Shown here in pieces: positions 16,702-24,169 of a stretch of DNA of 64,000 bases; the first letter of the stretch is position 1, and every line of letters begins with the position of its first letter. Under the pieces are notes generated by a model, which did no database searches, was not told the origin of the DNA, and was given only the letters and a program-made list of their open reading frames with translations. This stretch comes from Christiangramia flava JLT2011 (GTDB lineage: Bacteria; Bacteroidota; Bacteroidia; Flavobacteriales; Flavobacteriaceae), in assembly GCF_001951155.1 (NCBI RefSeq), contig NZ_CP016359.1, forward strand, positions 823,001 to 887,000. Reading direction: 5' to 3'. The position numbers were made by a program, and so were the translations under genes.

Positions 16702-17494
16702 GAAGTTTTAAAAATTCCTGCTGCTGCTCCTCAAAAAATCGGGCAAGGGCCAATAGGTCATCTCCAGCCAGCAATTGTTGACAAGTGGACTGATAGGCAC
16801 AATAAAATACGAAATTCTCGATCTCGCTTTTAGGAATATGGAGGTGATCGGTGAAAAAATGTTCGGGAAACAGGCTAATTCCTTTCCAGACACTTATTTC
16901 CAGTTTATCCTGCCGGTCCAGTTTTTTCAAATATTTCGTTCGACCGTTGATCGCATTCAGAATAGGATCCAGCGGAACGGTTCCCATCAACGCATTAGCC
17001 AGGCTTAACTTTGTCCCTCCGGCTCCTGTGGTTGCAGCAAATAATCTTCTTTCAGCAGGAGTTCGGTATTTTTTAGGAAATGGGATTCCGTAGGCTTCCC
17101 TTTTAAAAATAGGCATAGCTTCCAGATCATTTTCGAGGTAACCGCTTAACCGCAGATCACTGATTTGAACTTCATCCAGTTCATTGAGTCGCTCTTCCAG
17201 CACGATCATCCATTCTCCCGAAATCATTTCCGCAGTCACTGCGAGCAATTTATTTTCAAACTGCACGGAAGAAAAGTAAATGCTGTCGCCAAGCCTCGCG
17301 GGAATGGCAAAATACCCATTTTCATCACTGGAGGTCCCGGTACCGGTGGAGTAATTGATGATGTTCACACCACCGGCCGGCTGCTCATTCTTTGATTGAA
17401 TATAACCCCTGAAAATTGATGAATCCTGAGCCTTGGCACCAAAGAAAATGCTAAACGTGAAAAGTAGTGATGTGATACTTTTTACTGAAGACAA
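16685..17494 (-). CDS. Secreted protein with carboxypeptidase regulatory-like domain, paralogue 1 of 3
   Basis: A 269-residue first member of the tandem triplet. It has a signal peptide (ends FGAKAQ, residue 23), a beta domain with GTGTSSDENGYFAIPARLGD, and the common linker ELDEVQISDLRLSGYLEND. The C-terminal part has YGIPFPKKYRTPAERR, a Gly-rich ATTGAGGTKLS stretch, INGRTKYLKKLDRQ and ENFVFYCAYQSTCQQLL. The common ~150-residue C-terminal half is not one I can name. No clear TAnnTTTG box is seen in the 123 bp shared with the divergent pepE. The triplet, DUF6702 and the M1 peptidase are probably one transcript. Confidence 0.83.
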   Translation of the reverse strand: MSSVKSITSLLFTFSIFFGAKAQDSSIFRGYIQSKNEQPAGGVNIINYSTGTGTSSDENGYFAIPARLGDSIYFSSVQFENKLLAVTAEMISGEWMIVLEERLNELDEVQISDLRLSGYLENDLEAMPIFKREAYGIPFPKKYRTPAERRLFAATTGAGGTKLSLANALMGTVPLDPILNAINGRTKYLKKLDRQDKLEISVWKGISLFPEHFFTDHLHIPKSEIENFVFYCAYQSTCQQLLAGDDLLALARFFEEQQQEFLKLREIDE

Positions 17495-17617
17495 TGACTG
17501 GTTGGTTAGGTTTCGGATAATTTTATAACGCTCATTTTTAGGTTTTAGCCTTTAAAGGCCCAAAAATTTTAAGTTCAAAGGCTTATTCTCTAATTTTACT
17601 GAAGAAAAAAGAATTCT

Positions 17618-18319
17618 ATGAAAGCGATTTTAGCCAGCACTTCCACCCTTCATGGGCAGGCCTACCTGGAATATATTCTACCGGAACTGAAAACTCATTT
17701 TCAGAATTGTGACTTTGTCCTTTTCATTCCCTATGCGAGGCCCGGCGGTATTACCCATGAAGATTATACGGAAACCGCTCGCCAGGCTTTTTCGAAAATT
17801 GACATTCAGGTGAAAGGCCTTCATGAATTTGACGATCACGCGGAGGCTGTTCGGGAAGCACCGGCAATTTTCACTGGAGGCGGAAATACTTTTTTGCTGG
17901 TTTCCGAATTATATCGGAATAAGGTCATGCCTGTATTGCAGGAAAGTGTAAGAAACGGAACTCCTTATCTTGGGACCAGTGCCGGCAGTAATATTGGCGG
18001 GCTCAGTATGCAAACTACCAACGACATGCCAATTATTTACCCGCCATCCTTCAAGACTTTAGGTTTAGTTCCTTTCAATATTAATCCGCATTACCTTGAC
18101 CCTGATCCAAATTCCAGGCATAAAGGCGAAACACGGGAAACCCGAATTAAAGAATTTCATACTCTCAATTCGCAGCCGGTTGTTGGATTACGCGAAGGAA
18201 GCTGGCTGGAAATAACCGATCGAGTTATGCTGAAAGGTAAATTGGATGCCAGGATTTTTGAAAAAGATCAGGACGCTTACGAAGTTCAAACCGGCACTGA
18301 CCTAACCAATCTCAACTAA
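17618..18319 (+). CDS. pepE: Dipeptidase E (peptidase family S51)
   Basis: A cytoplasmic alpha-aspartyl dipeptidase that hydrolyses Asp-Xaa dipeptides without needing metal. It has 233 residues, about the family length. The nucleophile lies in GTSAGSN (Ser121), Asp136 follows in TTNDM, and His158 in NPHYLDP, almost the same spacing as the Ser120/Asp135/His157 triad I recall for the Salmonella enzyme. FTGGGNTF (85-92) is the conserved oxyanion-side loop. The stop codon shares a base with the ATG of glsA (TAATG), so the two are co-translated. A TAATTTTA box-like sequence precedes the start by about 20 bases. Confidence 0.94.
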   Translation: MKAILASTSTLHGQAYLEYILPELKTHFQNCDFVLFIPYARPGGITHEDYTETARQAFSKIDIQVKGLHEFDDHAEAVREAPAIFTGGGNTFLLVSELYRNKVMPVLQESVRNGTPYLGTSAGSNIGGLSMQTTNDMPIIYPPSFKTLGLVPFNINPHYLDPDPNSRHKGETRETRIKEFHTLNSQPVVGLREGSWLEITDRVMLKGKLDARIFEKDQDAYEVQTGTDLTNLN

Positions 18320-19233
18320 TGGATTATCAACAAATTTTAGATACGATTTACGAAGAAATGAGCTACCGCGATGTACGCGGAAAAGTCGCTTCCTATATCC
18401 CGGAGCTTGCCAAGGTAGACCATCGTAAGTTTGGGATGCACATCTATAATGGTGAAAAGCAGCATTTCTGTTTTGGCGATAGCAAAGAAAAATTTTCGAT
18501 CCAGAGTATTTCCAAGGTTTTCACCCTTTCCATGGCTATGCGGATTATGGGTGAGTCTTTATGGGATCGCGTTTCCGTGGAACCTTCGGGTGACCCGTTT
18601 AACAGCCTGACACAGCTGGAATATGAAAGCGGCATTCCTCGAAATCCTTTCATCAATGCGGGAGCGCTGGTCATTTGTGATATTCTGGTTGATCAACTGG
18701 AAGATCCCAAGAAGGAATTACTGGAATTTGTACGCAACATTACCGGTGATGAAAATATTGATTATGACCGGAGCGTGGCTTCTTCGGAAAAATCTACAGG
18801 TTATCGCAATGTGGCTCTTGTTAATTACATCAAAGCCCTCGGCAATATCAAATGTGATGTGGAAGATATCGTGGATTTCTATTTTCATCAGTGCTCCCTT
18901 GCCATGTCCTGTAAACAACTGGCGCAGGCATTTATGATCTACGCAAACCGGGGAAGGTTGCTTGAAAGCGATGAAAAGATCCTGAAGCCTAAATCAGTAA
19001 AAAGGATTAATGCGCTGATGCAAACCTGCGGATTTTATGATGAAGCAGGGGAATTCAGCTTTCAGGTTGGCTTGCCGGGGAAAAGTGGCGTAGGCGGGGG
19101 AATTGTAGCTATACACCCCGAACAATATTCTGTAGCTGTATGGAGCCCGATACTGAATAAAAAAGGAAATTCTGAATTAGGAATGAAAGCGCTGGAACGG
19201 CTTACCACCTTAACCGGTTTATCGGTCTTCTAA
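18319..19233 (+). CDS. glsA: Glutaminase A
   Basis: Hydrolyses L-glutamine to glutamate and ammonia; beta-lactamase-like serine-dependent family. It has 304 residues, the normal length. The catalytic Ser63-x-x-Lys66 pair lies in IQSISKVF. Other family blocks are PRNPFINAGAL, STGYRNVALVNYI and the C-terminal SGVGGGIVAI. The gene overlaps pepE by one base. Together they would yield free aspartate and glutamate from peptides and glutamine, but a joint pathway is an inference. It is followed by a bidirectional terminator shared with rpsT. Confidence 0.95.
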   Translation: MDYQQILDTIYEEMSYRDVRGKVASYIPELAKVDHRKFGMHIYNGEKQHFCFGDSKEKFSIQSISKVFTLSMAMRIMGESLWDRVSVEPSGDPFNSLTQLEYESGIPRNPFINAGALVICDILVDQLEDPKKELLEFVRNITGDENIDYDRSVASSEKSTGYRNVALVNYIKALGNIKCDVEDIVDFYFHQCSLAMSCKQLAQAFMIYANRGRLLESDEKILKPKSVKRINALMQTCGFYDEAGEFSFQVGLPGKSGVGGGIVAIHPEQYSVAVWSPILNKKGNSELGMKALERLTTLTGLSVF

Positions 19234-19250
19234 AAAAGAAAAAATAATAA

Positions 19251-19281
19251 AAAATGCTTCCCAAAACAGGAAGCATTTTCT
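19251..19281. terminator. Bidirectional terminator between glsA and rpsT
   Basis: A perfect 11-bp stem (19251-19261 with 19269-19279, loop of 7) has A/T tails on both sides and lies between convergent genes. Confidence 0.75.
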
Positions 19282-19302
19282 ATAAATTGAACACTGCTAT
19301 AA

Positions 19303-19551
19303 TTAAAGTGCTGCGACGTGCTTAGTCAATTTTGACTTTAGGTTAGCAGCTTTATTATCATGAATGATATTGTTCTTCGCCAGCTTGTCGATCATGCTAA
19401 CTACAGAAGGCAACATACCTTCAGCCTCTTTCTTATCAGAATCACGAAGCTTCTTGATCGCATTTCTGGTCGTCTTGTGTTGGTAGCGATTTCTAAGGCG
19501 TTTGCTTTCATTGCTACGAATCCTCTTCAACGCTGACTTGTGATTTGCCAT
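19303..19551 (-). CDS. rpsT: 30S ribosomal protein S20
   Basis: An 82-residue, very basic primary 16S rRNA-binding protein of the small subunit. The N-terminus [15 protein letters not shown] and the helical, Lys/Arg-rich body ending [17 protein letters not shown] are diagnostic. The gene is monocistronic between two terminator/tRNA regions. It lies 31 bases downstream of a tRNA-Glu gene on the same strand, with which it could share transcription. Confidence 0.97.
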   Translation of the reverse strand: MANHKSALKRIRSNESKRLRNRYQHKTTRNAIKKLRDSDKKEAEGMLPSVVSMIDKLAKNNIIHDNKAANLKSKLTKHVAAL

Positions 19552-19582
19552 TACAATAAATTATTTAAAAAATTTTTAACTG

Positions 19583-19654
19583 TAGTCCGTAGGGGAATCG
19601 AACCCCTGTTACCAGGATGAAAACCTGGCGTCCTAACCCCTAGACGAACGGACC
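19583..19654 (-). tRNA. tRNA-Glu (anticodon TTC), copy 2
   Basis: Read on the minus strand, it folds as a full cloverleaf. The 7-bp acceptor stem has a G1:U72 wobble. The anticodon stem CCAGG/CCTGG holds the loop TTTTCAT (anticodon TTC), and the T-arm is AGGGG-TTCGATT-CCCCT. The 3' CCA is not encoded. The sequence is identical to the copy 140 bases upstream. Confidence 0.95.
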
Positions 19655-19722
19655 ATTATTTATTTCAATTTGCAGAAAAATCTGCATTCACTTCGAAAGC
19701 TATAAGCCGCTTTCAGGCTTTG

Positions 19723-19794
19723 TAGTCCGTAGGGGAATCGAACCCCTGTTACCAGGATGAAAACCTGGCGTCCTAACCCCTAGACGAACGGACC
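19723..19794 (-). tRNA. tRNA-Glu (anticodon TTC), copy 1
   Basis: Identical over its whole length to the gene at 19583-19654, with the same cloverleaf and TTC anticodon. The 68-base spacer between the two is not duplicated. Both lie downstream of proS and are probably made from one precursor. Confidence 0.95.
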
Positions 19795-19871
19795 ATTTTG
19801 TTTCAAATGCGGATGCAAAAATACAACTATTTTTCAATGCTACAAATATTGATTGAAAAAAATTGAATTTT

Positions 19872-21350
19872 TTAATAAGCCTTCGCAAACAGTACTCTTC
19901 GAGCTGAATCCTTTCCGGTAAGCACGCACTTTCCAGGCTCTTCTTTCCCGTCAAAAGGGATACATCTGATAGTGGCTTTGGTTAGCTCCTTGATCCTGTT
20001 TTCAGTCTCCGGGGTTCCATCCCAGTGAGCAGCGATAAATCCGCCTTTTTCTTTTAAGACCTTTTTAAACTCCTCAAAGCTATCAACCTCTGTAATGTGT
20101 TCATCGCGAAAATCTCTGGCTTTATTGAAAAGGCTTTCCTGGATTTCCACCATGAGGCCTTTTATTTTCTCAACCACTTCTCCTCGATTAACGAATTCCT
20201 TGGTCAAAGTATCTCTTCTTGCAAGCTCAACCGTTCCTTTTTCCAAATCTTTTGGTCCAAGAGCCAGTCTTACCGGCACACCTTGCAGCTCATACTGGGC
20301 AAATTTCCAACCCGGTTTCTGGGTATCGCGATCATCAAATTTCACGGAAACACCTGCTTCTTCCAGCTGTTCCACCAGCTCGTGGGCAACTTCGGAAATC
20401 TGCTGCAACTGTTCTTCTCCTTTATATATAGGTACAATTACCACCTGGATTGGCGCCAGTTTAGGCGGAAGAACCAGACCATTATCATCACTGTGCGTCA
20501 TGATCAATGCTCCGATCAGCCTGGTAGACACACCCCATGATGTGGCCCAGACATAATCCAGATCCCCGTTCTGAGTCGCGTATTTAACATCAAAAGCCTT
20601 GGCAAAATTCTGTCCCAGGAAATGTGAAGTTCCAGCCTGCAAGGCTTTCCCGTCCTGCATCAAGGCTTCGATACAATAAGTTTCCATGGCGCCTGCAAAA
20701 CGTTCGTTTTCAGTTTTTGCACCTTTGATCACCGGAATTGCCATAAAATTCTCTACAAACTCGGCGTAGATATTATTCATCAATTCGGTTTCTTCCAAAG
20801 CTTCTTCCCTGGTAGCATGCGCCGTATGCCCTTCCTGCCAGAGGAATTCTGCCGTACGAAGAAACAAACGTGTACGCATTTCCCATCTTACCACGTTTGC
20901 CCACTGATTGATTTTGATAGGCAGATCGCGATAGGATTGAATCCAGTTTTTATAGGTATTCCAAATCACTGCTTCAGAAGTGGGACGCACCACTAATTCT
21001 TCTTCCAGTTTGGCTTCGGGATCAACTTTTAATTTCCCAGGTCTATCCTCATCGTTTTTTAGCCTGTAATGGGTCACCACAGCACATTCCTTGGCAAAAC
21101 CTTCGGCATTCTGCTCTTCCGCTTCAAATAAACTCTTCGGAACAAATAAAGGAAAATAGGCATTTTGATGCCCGGTCTTTTTAAACATTCGGTCTAGCTC
21201 TGCCTGCATTTTCTCCCAGATTGCAAAACCATAAGGTTTAATCACCATACAGCCTCTAACTGCCGAGTTTTCAGCCAGATCGGCCTTCACCACCAACTCG
21301 TTATACCATTTTGAATAATCCTGATTTCTACTCGTTAGATTTTTACCCAT
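19872..21350 (-). CDS. proS: Prolyl-tRNA synthetase (short, archaeal/eukaryotic-type)
   Basis: Charges tRNA-Pro. The 492-residue length and absence of the editing (INS) insertion place it in the short ProS-type-3 group. Class II motif 2 is [20 protein letters not shown] and motif 3 includes [20 protein letters not shown]. The anticodon-binding domain follows ([14 protein letters not shown]), and a C-terminal zinc-binding-like domain ends near [18 protein letters not shown]. The lone start ATG has no strong promoter box upstream. It is followed by two tRNA-Glu genes. Confidence 0.96.
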   Translation of the reverse strand: MGKNLTSRNQDYSKWYNELVVKADLAENSAVRGCMVIKPYGFAIWEKMQAELDRMFKKTGHQNAYFPLFVPKSLFEAEEQNAEGFAKECAVVTHYRLKNDEDRPGKLKVDPEAKLEEELVVRPTSEAVIWNTYKNWIQSYRDLPIKINQWANVVRWEMRTRLFLRTAEFLWQEGHTAHATREEALEETELMNNIYAEFVENFMAIPVIKGAKTENERFAGAMETYCIEALMQDGKALQAGTSHFLGQNFAKAFDVKYATQNGDLDYVWATSWGVSTRLIGALIMTHSDDNGLVLPPKLAPIQVVIVPIYKGEEQLQQISEVAHELVEQLEEAGVSVKFDDRDTQKPGWKFAQYELQGVPVRLALGPKDLEKGTVELARRDTLTKEFVNRGEVVEKIKGLMVEIQESLFNKARDFRDEHITEVDSFEEFKKVLKEKGGFIAAHWDGTPETENRIKELTKATIRCIPFDGKEEPGKCVLTGKDSARRVLFAKAY

Positions 21351-21457
21351 TACTTGTTATTTGGCATAAAACTTGTATCTTCTTCAGCGTAAGGACGCTA
21401 ACCTGTTCGGGCAAAACTAACTATTTTTAGCCTGCCCAACAATAAAAAGAATTACCG

Positions 21458-22567
21458 ATGAAACTAATTTACTTTTTCAAACAACATTTAAGCCTGCTGT
21501 TTGCCCCAGCACTTCTTCTGGCGCTGGCATCATGCAGCTCTTACCAGTATTCCGGATATGAAGCTGATGGAATTTATGGAGAGGCAAGACCTGGAATCTG
21601 GGAGCAGGAAGCTCCACAAACTACCGAGGTAAAACCAAGCAACAATAATACCTATTATCAAAATCTTTTCGCCCAGCAATCTCAAATGGTGGGAGAAATG
21701 CTGGAGGGAGATATTTTTACAGATGTAGAAAGCTATTCCTCGAACACCGGTTACGACGATTATTCTGAAACTGGCGGTGATGTGGCTTATGTTGGAGGTT
21801 ATGCACCTTGGGGTAATTCACCAGATACTTACACGATCAATATTTATAATAGAGGATTTTATTCTCCTTGGTATTATGGCTACGGCTCCCGTTGGGGCTG
21901 GGGATACAGAGGTTTCTATGATCCATTTTTTGACCCATGGTACGGTGGGCCTTACTGGGGAGGTGGCTATTGGGGTAGCTCAATGGCTTACGGCTACGGA
22001 CCTTACTGGAATGTTGGTTTTGGTTGGGGTTATGGTGGTTTCTATGGTCCTTATAACTATCCTTACTACAATCCTTACAGAGGTTATTATCCTTATTATG
22101 GCGGAAGATACTGGCAAAATAATGTGGCCTATCACTCCGGAAGAAGAGGTTCAACCTATGACTATTCCAGAAATTATGACGGAAGAAACGGCGTGGTTTC
22201 GAGAAGCAACAGGAATACCTCCTACTCCAGAAGTATTCGCGATATTCGCAGCAATTCTGCCAATTCTTCAGAATACAGTAGAACTCGAAGTAATGTGAAT
22301 AGCAATCGAACCTACACAAGGTCTACCAGCAGAACTGATACCAGCATTCCCTCTAGATCTAATAGCGGTTATTCCAGATCAAGTTCAAACAGCAGTCCTA
22401 CATACAGGTCCAGCTCTTCCAGCAGCAATAGAAGTTACACCCCTTCTACGCGAAGCAGTTCTTCTTCCAGAAGTTCGAGCACGAGAAGTTCAAGTAGCAG
22501 CAGTAGCAGCCGAAGCTCGAGTAGTTCCAGAAGTTCTGGCGCTTCAAGAGGCAGAGGTGGTATCTAA
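21458..22567 (+). CDS. Low-complexity lipoprotein: Gly/Tyr/Trp-rich and Ser/Arg-rich
   Basis: A 369-residue protein with a signal sequence and a lipobox ending LASC (Cys26). The mature protein has three parts: an acidic/Gln segment (about 30-115); a segment of about 100 residues dominated by Gly, Tyr, Trp and Pro (about 120-220, repeats of the type WGYGGFYGPY and PYYNPYRGYYPYYGG); and about 145 C-terminal residues made almost wholly of Ser, Arg, Asn and Thr, ending RSSGASRGRGGI. Such composition implies an unstructured, sticky, cell-surface or periplasmic protein. I do not recognise a family with a known role. Frame and codon use are consistent throughout, and a strong terminator follows. Confidence 0.8.
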   Translation: MKLIYFFKQHLSLLFAPALLLALASCSSYQYSGYEADGIYGEARPGIWEQEAPQTTEVKPSNNNTYYQNLFAQQSQMVGEMLEGDIFTDVESYSSNTGYDDYSETGGDVAYVGGYAPWGNSPDTYTINIYNRGFYSPWYYGYGSRWGWGYRGFYDPFFDPWYGGPYWGGGYWGSSMAYGYGPYWNVGFGWGYGGFYGPYNYPYYNPYRGYYPYYGGRYWQNNVAYHSGRRGSTYDYSRNYDGRNGVVSRSNRNTSYSRSIRDIRSNSANSSEYSRTRSNVNSNRTYTRSTSRTDTSIPSRSNSGYSRSSSNSSPTYRSSSSSSNRSYTPSTRSSSSSRSSSTRSSSSSSSSRSSSSSRSSGASRGRGGI

Positions 22568-22588
22568 GAATAAATGAAATTTAAATAC

Positions 22589-22622
22589 AAACCTTACAGT
22601 TTCCATCTGTAAGGTTTTTTTA
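22589..22622 (+). terminator. Rho-independent terminator of the low-complexity lipoprotein gene
   Basis: A perfect 11-bp stem (22589-22599 with 22607-22617) ends in a T-run just before the porin gene start. Confidence 0.85.
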
Positions 22623-22635
22623 TAAAAACAATGAA

Positions 22636-24141
22636 ATGAAAAAGATTTATAGCCTAATTGCCTTTCTCGCAATTACCGTGGCGGGTCATTCCCAGACCCT
22701 GAATGACGCTTATCGCTATTCTAAAACAGAACTCACCGGAACAGCCCGTTATATATCCATGAGCGGTGCTTTCACGGCCCTTGGCGGCGATATTTCAGCT
22801 ATTAGCCTCAACCCGGCTTCCTCCGCAGTTTTTCTGAGTAGCAGTGCTTCCGCAAGTCTGGATTACAGCTGGAATGAAAATACTATCGGTTTTAATGGAG
22901 GACTTGATCAAAGTGATAACAGCGATTTTGATATCGGGAATCTGGGAGGAGTTTTTGTATTCAACAGTAACAATGACAGTAATTGGAAAAAAATCAGTCT
23001 AGGCCTGAACTACACACCTACCAACAATTATGAGGAAAGTTTCAGCGTACGCGGAAATTCTTCGAATTCCATAGACCAGTATTTCTTAGGATATGCACAG
23101 GGTTACGAGCTGGACCTGCTGCAAACAAGAGATAATGAAAGCATTTCTGACCTTTATTCCTTTCTGGGCGAAAACTACGGATTTGCCGCTCAACAGGCAT
23201 TTTTAGGTTACCAGGCTTATGTGATCGAAGCTCAAAACGACACCCCAGACAATTCGAGTTATTATTCTTATATACAACCCGGAAATTTTGACCAGACCTA
23301 TCAATATGCTGCCACCGGGACGAATGGTAAATTAAGTATAAACCTTGGAACACAATTCAAAGATTTCCTGTATTTGGGCGTAAACCTGAATTCACACCTG
23401 ATCAGTTATGAGAATCGCACAGAATTTGCGGAACTGAACAACAATACGGGAAGCGAAACCACCGAAGTCTACTTCGGAAACAGCCTTTCTACCAACGGCG
23501 ATGGATTCAGCTTTCAGCTTGGAGGTATTTTCAAACCAAACGAAAATTTCCGCCTGGGCTTGACATATAATTCTCCGGAATGGTATACCATTAGAGAAGA
23601 AACCTCGCAATACCTGGAAACCAACAGTGATTTGGACGAATATGTTTCCGTGGCACCAAATATTATCAACGTATATCCCGAATATAAATATCAGATTCCC
23701 TCCAAGATTTCAGCCGGTGCAGCGTACATCTTTGGAAAGTCTGGCTTGATCAGTTTTGATTACAGCTATCAGGATTATTCCAAGATCGAGTTCAGGCCTC
23801 AGGGTGACCCTTCTTTTAGTGATCTTAATGCGAGAATTGCCAGTGAAATGCAGGCAGTTTCCAGCTATAAGCTTGGTGGAGAATACCGTATTCAGCGCGT
23901 GAGTCTCCGCGCAGGATATCGTTTTGAAAACAGCCCCTTCAAAGACGGTGTAAAAGTTGGAGATCTTACCGGTTACAGCGCAGGTATTGGTTACAACTTC
24001 GGAAGTGTAAACCTGGACCTTGGTTACTCACAAACTCAATATGATGAGAATCTCCCTGTTTTTGAAACAGGTTACACGAATCCAACCAGTATAGACAGGA
24101 CGCTATCTCGAGCTGTTCTTACACTCAGTTTCGGATTATAA
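22636..24141 (+). CDS. FadL/OmpP1/TodX family outer-membrane protein
   Basis: A 501-residue outer-membrane beta-barrel that, by family, lets hydrophobic compounds such as fatty acids or aromatics cross the outer membrane. It has a signal peptide (ends AGHSQ, residue 20), then the conserved N-terminal hatch-like segment TARYISMSGAFTALGGD and ISLNPASSAVF. Alternating amphipathic strands with aromatic girdles run to the end, and the last residue set (LTLSFGL) suits BAM insertion. This Bacteroidota subgroup is often annotated only as outer-membrane protein transport protein, and the ligand is unknown. It lies between two terminators and is probably monocistronic. Confidence 0.88.
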   Translation: MKKIYSLIAFLAITVAGHSQTLNDAYRYSKTELTGTARYISMSGAFTALGGDISAISLNPASSAVFLSSSASASLDYSWNENTIGFNGGLDQSDNSDFDIGNLGGVFVFNSNNDSNWKKISLGLNYTPTNNYEESFSVRGNSSNSIDQYFLGYAQGYELDLLQTRDNESISDLYSFLGENYGFAAQQAFLGYQAYVIEAQNDTPDNSSYYSYIQPGNFDQTYQYAATGTNGKLSINLGTQFKDFLYLGVNLNSHLISYENRTEFAELNNNTGSETTEVYFGNSLSTNGDGFSFQLGGIFKPNENFRLGLTYNSPEWYTIREETSQYLETNSDLDEYVSVAPNIINVYPEYKYQIPSKISAGAAYIFGKSGLISFDYSYQDYSKIEFRPQGDPSFSDLNARIASEMQAVSSYKLGGEYRIQRVSLRAGYRFENSPFKDGVKVGDLTGYSAGIGYNFGSVNLDLGYSQTQYDENLPVFETGYTNPTSIDRTLSRAVLTLSFGL

Positions 24142-24146
24142 AATGC

Positions 24147-24169
24147 AAGCGCCTCCGGGCGCTTTTTTT
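24147..24169 (+). terminator. Terminator of the FadL-family gene
   Basis: A 7-bp GC-rich stem (24147-24153 with 24158-24164, loop TCCG) is followed by a T-run that overlaps the stop of the convergent T9SS cargo gene. Confidence 0.75.

Noticed and set aside
20095..20556. Long open frame antisense to proS (about 153 codons), with a second one overlapping it
   Set aside because: It lies wholly within a highly conserved synthetase gene, and its composition (Ser/Arg/Phe-rich) is what the opposite strand of that gene would give.
21837..22319. 160-codon frame antisense to the low-complexity lipoprotein gene
   Set aside because: It mirrors the repetitive codons of the real gene (His/Arg/Tyr/Asn-rich). 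The sense frame has a signal peptide and lipobox.
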